Source: Armillaria gallica (Eukaryota > Basidiomycota > Agaricomycetes > Agaricales > Physalacriaceae). From it: a DNA stretch of 64,000 nt. Position numbers and translations under genes: made by a program. Below are positions 50,284-60,599 of the stretch, one piece after another; position 1 is the first letter of the stretch, and each line of letters opens with the position of its first letter. Below the pieces are notes generated by a model. It had not been told where the DNA came from. It was given only the letters and a program-made list of their open reading frames with translations, and did no database searches. Location: assembly GCA_037576215.1 (NCBI GenBank), contig JBANDB010000005.1, forward strand, positions 3,348,001 through 3,412,000, written 5' to 3'.

Positions 50284-51338
50284 TGTTACGATTTATTCAT
50301 TTTTTCTATAAACATCTTATCTTATCAGAGATAAGATAAGATGCTTACTCATACCCTCAGATCCACGACTCCACAGAAGTCTTAGACTTGCCAGCCAGTC
50401 CCGTTCACAAGCCTTATTCTCTATATGAGTTGTTTGGCAAATTATTTATTTGGTTGTTTATTTGGTCGGCGAAGTTTAGCTTGTGAAGGGACTGGGCAAT
50501 TCGGAGACACTTTTGGGGGCCCCGCCAAAATGTGACATTGGACTTAGAAAAATTTCGTTGATCTCCCCTTCCCGCACATGCTCGCTGGCCACCCTGCCTC
50601 AACGACCCACTACAGCTTATGAATGGTACAATACATGCTAAATACACATTATATTGTTGTTTTCCACCGTTCTAAAATTTATTCTATGGATTTCCTGAAA
50701 TTTGAGGTTGTTTCAGTGGGGAACTAATCTGGGAGCAAATATGTGACTCTGAAGGGCAATTCACACTTAAAAACCATTGTGTGGGCTAGTTTAGATCATA
50801 TGAATGTATAACACTTGAATAGTCAGTACTAGGTGCAGAGGAAAGAGGCGTTCCAGCTGCCGACGAGGCGAATTTTTCCAAGTCCAGTGTCACAAAAGCG
50901 TGACCCCCAAAAGTGTCTCCAATTTGCCCAGCCCCTTCGGTAACCGTGATCAGCGAAGCCACGTGTGCTTACTGAAGGTGGCTGGTGCACGAGCCTACGG
51001 AAGTCTTCATAAATCTTCACATCGCTAACACGTTAGACTGGCTCTACGTGTCACTGACACATATTATTCTCGGCTACCATGTATTTGGCTTATTCACTTT
51101 CTAACATGGTACCCTCATCTTAGTACCCAGTACAGACCCTCACTTTAGTATATAAGTAGGCTACTCAAAGCTGTATATTCCCTAGCTTTGAGCTAAAGTT
51201 TATTCATACCAAAACACATTCCTTCTTGCTAAGCGCTATCAAGTTCGTCTTGAGCGGCAATCATCAAAGGACTAGTCAGTGACTGTACGAATGCGATACA
51301 GCCGACTATTTACTCTTGATTGCAGTTTGGGTCTTACA
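50284..51338 (+). repeat. 5' LTR of copy C, split by a MITE
   Basis: Without the insertion it is 431 bp, the same length as the 3' LTR, with ends TGTTACG...CTTACA. TATATAAG is at 51149-51156, and the inferred transcript start motif AGCTTTGAGCTAA is at 51184-51196. By eye the two LTRs differ at 16 positions, 14 of them transitions, about 8 of these at CpG/TpG or CpG/CpA pairs. Confidence 0.93.
50384..50999. mobile_element. 616-bp MITE with 8-bp target duplication
   Basis: It is flanked by GAAGTCTT on both sides (50376-50383 and 51000-51007), while the 3' LTR has the single empty site. Each end carries a hairpin: 50395-50411 pairs with 50480-50495, and 50928-50943 pairs with 50969-50985. The inner arms continue into a longer inverted repeat containing GGAGACACTTTTGGGGG (about 50485-50521 and the complement of 50902-50940). 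There is no coding capacity. An 8-bp duplication fits hAT, P or Zisupton/KDZ-type transposases; which one is unknown. Confidence 0.88.
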
Positions 51339-51339
51339 A

Positions 51340-51352
51340 TTAGCTCAAAGCT
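51340..51352 (+). promoter_or_regulatory. Self-priming primer-binding site, copy C
   Basis: TTAGCTCAAAGCT starts one base after the LTR and is the exact complement of AGCTTTGAGCTAA (51184-51196), which begins 35 bp after the start of the TATA box, where transcription should start. This is the layout known for Tf1/sushi-type self-primed retrotransposons. It is identical in copy A. Confidence 0.7.
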
Positions 51353-51381
51353 TTTTCTAACCCCCACCTCCTAGTTCCCCC

Positions 51382-53914
51382 ATGGAAGGAGACGACGCTT
51401 GTATTGTAGCCATCTCACTAGGAATACCTAGCACCACCTTTCTTTCCGTTGTGCTCATTCTTGCCCTCAGGTTCCAGTACGGACCACGACGTCAAAGAAG
51501 AGCACCCTGTACTACGCCCTCAGTCATTACAAATAATTCCAATGGCATCCTGCTCGAGCAGCAGCCACCCCGACTCTATGCACCCATACCACGGTGACTG
51601 ATCTCAATCCATGAGCTCTCTCGGTCAGGAATTGACCAGGAGGCGGAGGACATTCCTGAGTCGTTTTCTCCCGTTATCCCAGAGAGAAGGTCTCCTACCC
51701 CTACCGGAAGACGCGCACCAATTATCATCATCCCCCCCACCGACTCTCCCAGCTCTGACTCATCAACCCCTCAACCTCCCACACCCAGCAACCACACCCG
51801 TTTCACAGAGTGAGGAGGGACAGACAACGTCTCCAGGGGACTCAAGGTGGGCCACAACCCCAGACCCAACGCCCCAACCGACAGTAACGATCCTTGGGGC
51901 AACATCAACTATGCTCCACCACCCCTGGCCCCTTGGACTCCCGATCAGGAGTTCTGGGATAATGTCACCATTCCATACAGCGCCTACTTCCCCTCTGCAC
52001 ATGACGGATCCCCCGATCACCGAACCCCTCTCCTGGCAGGATACAGGCATGTCCAATTTTGGGACCAGCCCGAGCCAACACCCGAGCAGGCACTCGAGCC
52101 TGTACCAACTATCGAGGAACCCGTCACCAGTCCCTCCCATCTCAGAAGGAACAGAGGACCCTTTGGCCACGAGTATTGGCAGAATGTCGATATCCAGCGT
52201 CTTGCACCACCCCCACGCCCCGACACCCCACTCCGATCCATTGAGAGCATTGACCAAGATGCTGCCAGATATACGATCAACGAACATGGGGAGACGATTG
52301 AGCTCGAGGGCAGCGACACTGCTACCGAAGGACTCCCCAAGCAGGAGTACATCAACGGGATCCATGGACCATCTCCCAACCCACTCTCATTCTCCGCCAA
52401 GCCGTCCCCCGAGCCACCGATCCAGGCAGCCAACCCCAGTCATAATAACGCTAGCTGATGCCATCCATTTTTATAATGAAACAGACGATGACCTCATGAT
52501 CCCTATTCCCAGTTTGTTAAGGCAAGCAAATTATCAGGATATATATAATTATTTTGCATATGAATTACCCTTTTCTCTGGTTTGGGGAGCTTCCCAAGCC
52601 GGAAACGATTATTTGATGAAGATACAGAGAGGTATCCCGTCGGACAAGATCTTACAGTACGAGGCAGAACGGAACGCTTGTCTCCTATGGAACAACGTAC
52701 ACCCGGATACCATAATGGAGGAATTTCCCCCTTATGAAGAAGCCGCACAGGAATTTGAGGTACAGGAACCAATGCCGGACGAACCACTGGTACCACCTCC
52801 TCGGGTCACTAATACCTTTGCCTACGTCACCAGGCAAGCAGCTCCAGGAATGTACCAACGCGGATACCTACCTTTTGCCAGTGCCAATGGAGCAGGCACA
52901 GGAGGAGGTGGAGGCGGTAGACAACCTGCGCAACCTCCTGCTGCACCAGTACGGGTAATGCTTCCACACTTCCCTGCCCCTCCAGCGATGCCAGACCCAC
53001 CAGTACCTTGGGATCTACAAGTCGGAGCTATCGCCCCCTACGACGACTTCAAACCAAAAATCTTGAAGGAAGTCAACGATTTCAAAGGCGATTCTGACGA
53101 CATTGACAGATTCTTCCTAAAGTGCGAACTGCACTTCGACGTGTTCAACCAACACTTCCGACACCACCCTCATAAAGTGGTCTTCTGCATCTCTCGACTC
53201 ACGGGAGATGCCGAAAGGTGACGGCAGTTGAGCGCGCAGATCATAGGGAAGACAGCGAACGATGAACAACAGTACCCAATGTACGAAGTCTTCAAAAAAG
53301 AGCTCAAGGCGAGGTTCTGGAAGGATGCCGACGTGCAGTTGAAGTATGTGCAATGGGAGAAGCTTAGGCAAGCAGAACATAAAGACGGCGACAAGTTCTT
53401 CCAGCTCTTCGAGGAACTAGCCTACCATGCTGGAGTATGCAACAACGATCAAGTCATGCTCCACCAGGTCAAGAAAGCCGCCCGCCAGATGAGTAAAAAT
53501 ACTATACACTCGGCTGACGGAGACGTACCAATCGGCTACGAAGACTGGAAGGCTCGTTCACTCCGGATCGACTACAACTGGCGCCTCAAGCAGGCAGAAG
53601 GAACGACAGCGGTACCATCTCGACTGCAACCACAGAAGATGACTACCCCCACTAGGGGTAGTCAAACCATGGGTCCTGTACCGACAACAACAATGGGTAC
53701 AGGGACAACCTACAGAGGACACGGACAGCCAATGAATATTGATGAAGCAAGGGCAGCATCAGTATGCTACAGATGTGGCAAGAAAGGCCACTTCAAGCAC
53801 AACTGTCCTACCGTGGCAAAAACCCGGGACAAGGCATTACGACACCTCAACACTTATTGGGATAAGTGTGAAAACCTCTCAACAATTGAGGAGGTAAAAG
53901 AAACCGCCACATAG
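51382..53914 (+). pseudogene. gag: Upstream ORF and gag of copy C
   Basis: From ATG 51382 (residues 8-30 hydrophobic: IVAISLGIPSTTFLSVVLIL) frame 1 runs with two stops (the first TGA at 51595) to 52456-52458. Its second half (51847-52458) contains GPFGHEYWQNVDIQRLAPP and IDQDAARYTINEHGETIELE. From about 52440 coding continues in the +1 frame: LADAIHFYNETD, YELPFSLVWGASQAG, a Gly-rich run, the capsid-like FFLKCELHFDVFN, a TGA at 53219, and the knuckle CYRCGKKGHFKHNC (53765-53806). The element thus has about 360 residues of TM-bearing, Pro-rich sequence before the usual gag domains. Whether this is a separate ORF or joined by frameshifting is open. Confidence 0.75.
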
Positions 53915-54680
53915 ATAACGATTCAATCTATTCGGTGACCAAGGACTTAGTTTCAGCTAGTATGCCTATCGCACTTCATAACTGTACTTATATATCGCCT
54001 GTAGTATCTACCATGCATTCGAATATACCTGTGACTTCGCAATCAGACCAGGAACTAAGCAAGAATCACACCAATTACAACCCAGGAACAAGCAGCATGA
54101 TAGTTATCAAACTACCGGCTTGACATTTGACGAGTAACCTATTACAGGCGAAAGCGAGTGACAAGTCACCTACCATAGTGACACCCATCATAACAGCAGG
54201 ACCTCAGGTACGTGACTCCACGACTCAAGGTGATTCCAAGGACAGTGGGGCGTGTACCGCAAGACAGGACTGACTGGATGGGGCAGGAGAACAGGCGTAT
54301 ACTGTTCTACCTGACCAAGCGGCTCTATGGAGTCCCTGCTGCGCAGGGAGTTTTGAGGGAATAGCTTCGGCGAAACCTCCTCTGGTAAAAGAGAATACCG
54401 TACGGCTACCAAAGTCTAAATCCCTTATACACCAAGGGGCTTTGGCGACAGCAATCACAACGCTGGATTACAGAAGACGAGGGACACGGCAAGGGACTAT
54501 TTGCCCTCGGTCCTGAAGATGACAACAGATGAACCAGAGTCAGGTAAGTGCCCCCGATCAGTTGCCAATGCCTATCGCGACGAAGGGTGACCTGACAAAG
54601 GGGGAACGCTGAACAAAACGAGGGACCTGGCCAAGAACCCAGGCTCGAAGGAACCAGGTGAAGGCGACCGCTACTCAACG
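53915..54680 (+). pseudogene. Degenerate gag-pol linker, copy C
   Basis: A short frame (53935-54123) follows gag. After it, all frames are broken up to 54680. Parts align with the same region of copy A (3621-4628). No domain was recognised. Confidence 0.5.
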
Positions 54681-57600
54681 GTGAGAAGCGTAGGCAATTG
54701 TTGTGCAACGGTGTCAGCCCAACCTGTTGCCCCTTCATGGGGTGACTCCTTTGCAGAAAGCATCTCCCATTCCACAACCGACCAGAAAGCCGCAGGATTG
54801 GAAGCTGCTAGTGCCCAGGCAGTGAAAAGGGGGCATCAGGTAGCTTTTATCAAGGAAGTACCTGACAACGAGGACATTACGAGTTTCATGATGAACAAGA
54901 ACACTAAATTAATACCCCCTTTAGAAAAGGCGGTGACCTCACCGACGGTAGTCGAGCCCATACGGGTCGATGCAAAGGTTGAAGAGGCCCTGCAACTGTC
55001 ATGCACTTATACAAGCAGACAGACCTATAATGAATGGCTCAAACCATTCAGAGCTGAGTGGACTCTGCACAGCATAGTAGAAGCGCGCACGGAGTCGGAG
55101 GCCAAATCAATCCTAAAGAACTGGATTCACAAGGCACGCACTGAGGAAGTAGTTGACTCAATGATCAAAGCAATGAGGGGGATGAAGCAGATCAATGCTC
55201 TCTGGTGGCTTGAAGAGCTGTGAGAGCCAAAGCAATATATCAGTGCGCTAAGCGAGAAAGGGAAGGACCTGGTTATCCCCGTCATACTCAGGGCACCAGG
55301 AACCATTCCCTCCATCTCCATGGCTGCGTTGGTAGACAGTGGATGCACCAGTAGCGCCATCAACCAAAAATTCGTTGAACAGCACAACATTCCAACCCAA
55401 GTGACCGCCGCACCAATCCCGGTCTATAATGCTGATGGAACCAAGAATCAGGGAGGGTCAATTACCAAATATGCCGAGATCAAACTCAAAATTGGAGATC
55501 ATTCAGAACGAATCGATCTAGCCGTAACAGATCTCGGTGATAAACAGATCTTCCTCAGTCACGACTGATTAGCCTGGCATAATCCGATCATCAATTGGAA
55601 GACAGGAGGATTAACGTTTGCACGGTGCGAATGCCACAAGAACCCATTCGTACTACCCGATGCAGACCCTGACAACAAGTGGGACGAAGAGTTGGAAGAG
55701 GGAGATACCATTCTTGCAATAGACTTCACACAGGCTATTCTCATACACATGCATCATGCCAATGACTTAGCTGCCGTGGCCAATGCAGACAAAGAGACCA
55801 AGACGTTTGAGGAAATGGTCCCAGAGTGGTGTTGAGATTTCAATGATCTATTTGCCAAAGATAATTTCGATGAACTCCCTGAACCAAAGACATGGGACCA
55901 CGCCATCGAACACACTCCAAATGCAAGCGCCAATCTTGACTGCAAGGTCTATCCTCTTAACCGGAACGAACAAGCGGAACTCGACAAGTTCCTGGACGAG
56001 AACCTTTCAAGTGGACGAATACGGCCCTCCAAGTTGCCTATGGCTTCACCTTTCTTCTTTGTCAAGAAAAAGGATGGCAAGCTGCGACCAGTCCAAGATT
56101 ACCAGAAGCTCAACAAAATGACGATTAAAAACTGTTATCCACTTCCTCTGATCTCGGAACTGATGGACAAGCTACAGGGCGCCAAATACTTTTCCAAGCT
56201 CGATGTTCGATGGGGATATAACAACGTACGCATCAAGAGTGGTGACGAGTGGAAGGCGGCATTCAGAACTAATTGAGGGTTGTTCGAACCCACAGTTATG
56301 TTCTTCGGGCTCACCAATTCGCCTGCCACCTTCCAGTGGATGATGAATGACATCTTCAAGAACCTCATTGCATTGGGAGACATCACTGTCTATCTTGATG
56401 ATATCCTAATCATGTCCAAGACCAAGGAGGAGCATCGTCGCATTACACGCGAAGTTTTAAGGCTTCTACGCAAGAACAAGCTATTCCTTAAAGTGGAGAA
56501 ATGCAAGTTCGAAACCTTGGAGACAGAGTAGCTCGGAGTCATTATCAGTGAAGGAAGCATCTGAATGGACCCAGTCAAGATCGCAGGAATAGTGGAATGG
56601 CCTGCCCCAGTCAAGAAAGTACAACTCCAGTCATTCTTAGGCTTTACCAGCTTCTACAGACGTTTCATCAAAGGGTACAGCAAGGTCATCAAGCCGATGA
56701 CCCAGCTGACAGGAAACGATCCATGGAAGTGGGAAAAAGCACAACAAGACATGTTCAAGGAGTTGAAAAGACTGCTGGCCGAAGAAGTGGTACTGGCAAT
56801 ACCCACGGAGGAAGGCAAGTTCCACGTAGAGGTGGACGCAAGCAAGGGGGCAATCGGCGCTGTATTGTCACAAGAGCAGGATGGGAAATGGCGCCCAGTC
56901 GCATTCCTATCTAAGTCCCTCACAGTTACGGAATGAAATTATGAAATTTATGACAAGGAACTACTTGCAATAATGCTCGCCCTCGACGAATGGAGGCACT
57001 ATCTAATGGGTGCGGCTCAGGACTTCGAGATATGGACAGATCACCAAAATCTGCAATATTTCCGAAAGCCCCAAAAGCTCAACCGACGCCAAGCGCGTTG
57101 GGTAACTGAGCTTGCCAAATACCATTTCACGCTCCATCATAAGTTGGGAACAGCGAAAAAAAGGCCAACTTACTCAGTCGCAGAGCAGATCACAAGCAAG
57201 GAAAGGAGGACAATGATGAGGTTATCGTCCTCAAACCCGAGCACTTCTGGGCACTAGTCATGCCCACTATCGAGGAAATCCACACCAAGGTAAAGCAAGC
57301 CATGCTTGACCACCACCAATGGGACAAGAATGTTGTGACTTCCCTTAACCACAACCGAGGAATGAAACTAAATGACGGGTTGATCTTTTATGACTCCCGC
57401 ATTTATGTTCCTTCTGACCATGCATTACGAGAAGAAATAATCGCGCAATTTCATGACCACATCACGGCGGGACACCCCGGCATTGAAAAGACTAAGGAGC
57501 TCATCTTACGAGAATATTGGTGGCCAAAGATGAAGAAGGACATAGAGGATTACGTCCGTGCCTGCGAAACATGTCAATGAACCAAGTCGAGCATGCAACT

Positions 57601-58886
57601 GAAAGCAGTGCCACTTCATCCCAATGCCATACCATCCCAACCATGGACTCATATCTCTGTCGATATGGTCACTGGCTTACCAAAGAGCAACAGTTTCGAC
57701 GCAATCTTAATGATCGTTGACCGGTTCTCCAAGGAAATCATACCTGTCGCATGTACAACAGAGATGTCATCGGAAGGGTGGGCCAAGATCCTACGAGACA
57801 AAGTATATGCTAGACATGGAATGCCTCAGGTCGTCATCTCCGACCGAGGCACCATGTTCATATCCAAGTTCATGAAAGACCTTTATGACTTGCTCCAAAT
57901 CAAGGCAAATGTATCCACCACCTATCACCCACAGACTGATGGCCAGACTGAACGAGTCAATCAGGAGGTCGAAAAATACCTCCGAATCTTTGTCAATCAC
58001 CATCAGAACGACTGGGTTGAATGGCTCTCCCTTGCAGCGTTCACTCATAACAACCGCACCCATTCCGCTACAGACAAAAGTCCCTTCGAGATTAACTACA
58101 GCTATAACGCTGACCTTCTCCCTGGCGCAAAACCCCGAGCACCCTTCAGAACACCAGCCTCAACCACATTCATTTCACAGATGCAGAAAATCCATGCTGA
58201 AGCAAAGCAAGCACTCGAGAAAGCCGCCGACCAGATGAAAGCCCAATACGACAAAAAGAAACAACCTGCAGTGGAATACCAAGTAGGAGACAAGGTGTGG
58301 CTCGACATGACCAACCTCAATCTCCCACGTCCCAAGAAAAAACTTGCAGACAAACGAACAGGCCCATTCCCTATCATCACGAAAATCGGAGCATCAGCAT
58401 ATAAATTAAAACTCCCTACAGGCTGGCACATCCATCCAGTATTCAACGAATCACTCCTCACCCCATATACACCACTGGCATTCCCTAATCAAGAACAGCC
58501 TCCTCTGCCACCGCCTGATCTTATTGACAGCAAAGAGCACTATGAGATCGAGCAAGTACTCGACAGTAGAGACCAAAAGGTCAGGAAAAGCAGGAGAGCC
58601 ATCACATTGGGTTACAGACTACTTCATCAAATGGAAAGGATACGGACCTGAATCAAACAGCTGGGTAAAGGAAGAAGACATGGACGCCAACGAGCTTGTT
58701 GACAAATACCTTGCAGAGAAAGTGAATTGTACCGAGCATGAGACAGGAGATTGGCAGTCCTATATGGACCCATTCACTGGACAAAAAGTTTGGTATGACC
58801 AACAGCTAGACTGGGATTGGTTTGGTGGCAATGATGACCCATTGACATATTTGAAATCACCATACAAACCAACAGAAATCCCATAA
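54681..58886 (+). pseudogene. pol: pol of copy C: protease, RT, RNase H, integrase, chromodomain
   Basis: Retropepsin: LVDSGCTSS, with DSG at 55335-55343. [32 protein letters not shown] and YLDDILI (56391 on). RNase H: VEVDASKGAIGAVLSQ and IYDKELLAIMLALDEWRHYL. Integrase: zinc-binding HDHITAGHPG...CETC (57450-57575), then DMVTGL, ISDRGTMF and HPQTDGQTERVNQEVEKYL. Chromodomain: EHYEIEQVLDSR, then, after a frame change near 58580, YFIKWKGYGPESNSWVKEED. Stops: TGA at 55221, 55566, 55833, 56274, 56562, 56934 and 57578, and TAG at 56529. A frameshift in an A-run near 57160 and the one near 58580 also break the gene. Chromodomains steer integration to histone marks in this clade. Confidence 0.92.
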
Positions 58887-59249
58887 ACGACACCAATCAA
58901 GACGAGCCCTATAATGGGGGATAACTACGGACCCTCACTCAAGAGCTCTTACGACAATATGCACCCATATGTGCTTCCATTATGACTTCTGATGACAATA
59001 TTTTACCAAAAACACGCACTTAATCGGGATTCCACAACGAGACAAAGGGGACACTTTACCAATCATGTCACCACCATATGGAAAATCCTCTTTCTCTACC
59101 GACGACTTTCAAAGGGCTGCTGGGATAAGCTGCAGCCCGTATGGCATTTCTCCGAAAACTGAAAAAGATCTCTGGGGATGGCATGATGATGAAGTAAAGG
59201 AAAGGCCAATGTACTGGCAGTCGGGACGCCTGCCTTAACAGAGGGGTAA

Positions 59250-59680
59250 TGTTACGATTTATTCATTTTTTCTATAAACATCTTATCTTATCAGAGATAA
59301 GATAAGATGCTTACTCATACCCTCAGATCCACGACTCCGTGGAAGTCTTCATAAATCTTCACATCGCTAACACATTAGACTGGCTCTACGTGTCACCGAC
59401 ACATATTATTCTCGGCTACCATGTATTTGGCTTATTCACTTTCTAACACAGTACCCTCATCTTAGTACCCAGTACAGACCCTCACTTTAGTATATAAGTA
59501 GGCTACTCAAAGCTGTATATTCCCTAGCTTTGAGCTAAAGTTTATTTATACCGAAACACATTCCTTCTCGCTAAGCACTATCAAGTTCGTCTTGAGCGGC
59601 AATCATCAAAGGACTAGTCAGTGACTGTATGTAGGCGATACAGCTGACTATTTACCCTTGATTGCAGTTTGGGTCTTACA
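59250..59680 (+). repeat. 3' LTR of copy C
   Basis: This intact 431-bp LTR starts TGTTACG after a purine-rich tract and ends CTTACA, followed by CTCTA (59681-59685), which repeats the five bases before the 5' LTR. It preserves the empty GAAGTCTT site used by the MITE in the 5' LTR. Confidence 0.95.
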
Positions 59681-59719
59681 CTCTACCTCCCAAGTAATTG
59701 CACATTCATCCATGTATAG

Positions 59720-60335
59720 ATGACTGGCAACTATCCACGACAATTGCACAGCACATTGATAACATCCTAAAGCCTCTCAACTTTGAAGATCCTGCTCTTG
59801 TTCCCACAGGCGTACATATCTCACCCAGTGCACCAAATCAGCTCCTTATCTCCTATCTAGATCATGGAATTCTGTGCGTTTGAACATTGGCTTCTTGTAC
59901 CATTTCTGACACTCAGTGATCAAAGCTGTTACGATTTGGACAAAGATATTACTATCTGGAGAGTCTGGTCTGATCGGAGAATGTGAGTTTTGACGTCTTT
60001 CTAGAATGCCCATTTTAATTGCTCACACTAGCAGTGCATCAGCTCTTTCAATCAAGGGGGATGCCTTTGTTGCAACAAATTTGTACAACAGAATAGACTT
60101 TTATTCAACAGTCAAACGCACCAGGATTAATCATGCCGCCCATCACATCCTTGAAAACATCCTGATACCCATCAAATTCATACATGAAGACAAATCCATC
60201 TTAGTCGGAAGTAGCACTGGCATAGCAGTGATTCTGAGTACCGAGCTAGGACAAGAGCAGCAGGTTTTAGTTCATGGTTCCTGTCAGTCCTCTCCTCTAT
60301 TTATAGGTTGTGATTTAAGCACTGACAGAATATAG
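59720..60335 (+). CDS. WD40-repeat protein, exons 3-5 (3' part)
   Basis: Directly after the gypsy element, an acceptor (GTATAG, ending 59719) opens exon 3 (59720-59873), which reads DWQLSTTIAQHIDNILKPLN and ends YLDHGIL. A 43-nt intron (59874-59916, GTGCGT...CTCAG, with CTGAC as a branch-like site) and exon 4 (59917-59982) follow. Then come a 49-nt intron (GTGAGT...CACTAG) and exon 5 from 60032 (SALSIKGDAFVATNLYNRID). Phases are consistent throughout. The join after about 60280 was not solved; coding-like sequence (QYIATSDSEKGDDTQLQVWV) continues near 60420-60540, so the gene extends further. Confidence 0.65.
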
Positions 60336-60599
60336 CTCATGATTTGATTCAAGCTGTTGTAAGTAGATATCATATGTGACCAACAACCCAACTGAGATAT
60401 GTCGCTCCAACAGGGCTATACAGTCTATGAGGGGCAGCAGTATATTGCTACCAGTGATTCCGAGAAAGGGGACGATACACAACTCCAGGTTTGGGTGTCA
60501 GTTGATTCAAAACAACAAGTTTGGCTATCAAAAGATCTCCTTCATGTATGTGCTCATCCATACTCACTGCCTTTCCTCTCATCTTCATATTAGATCCCA

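Larger units (their letters stand above)
50284..59680 (+). mobile_element. Ty3/gypsy chromovirus, copy C, full length
   Basis: This is a complete LTR retrotransposon with a 5-bp target duplication CTCTA (50279-50283 and 59681-59685) and two 431-bp LTRs (the 5' one enlarged by a 616-bp MITE plus its duplication). It has a self-complementary PBS, an upstream ORF/gag, pol with protease, RT, RNase H and integrase, a chromodomain, and a purine-rich tract (CAGAGGGGTAA) before the 3' LTR. At least nine stops and two or more frameshifts make it defective as written. It lies in the sense direction within the WD40 gene. Confidence 0.95.

Noticed and set aside
33179..57580. TGA reassigned as a sense codon
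   Set aside because: TGA replaces both Arg (CGA) and Trp (TGG), sister copies have the normal codons, and TAG also occurs. Mutation explains this better than recoding.
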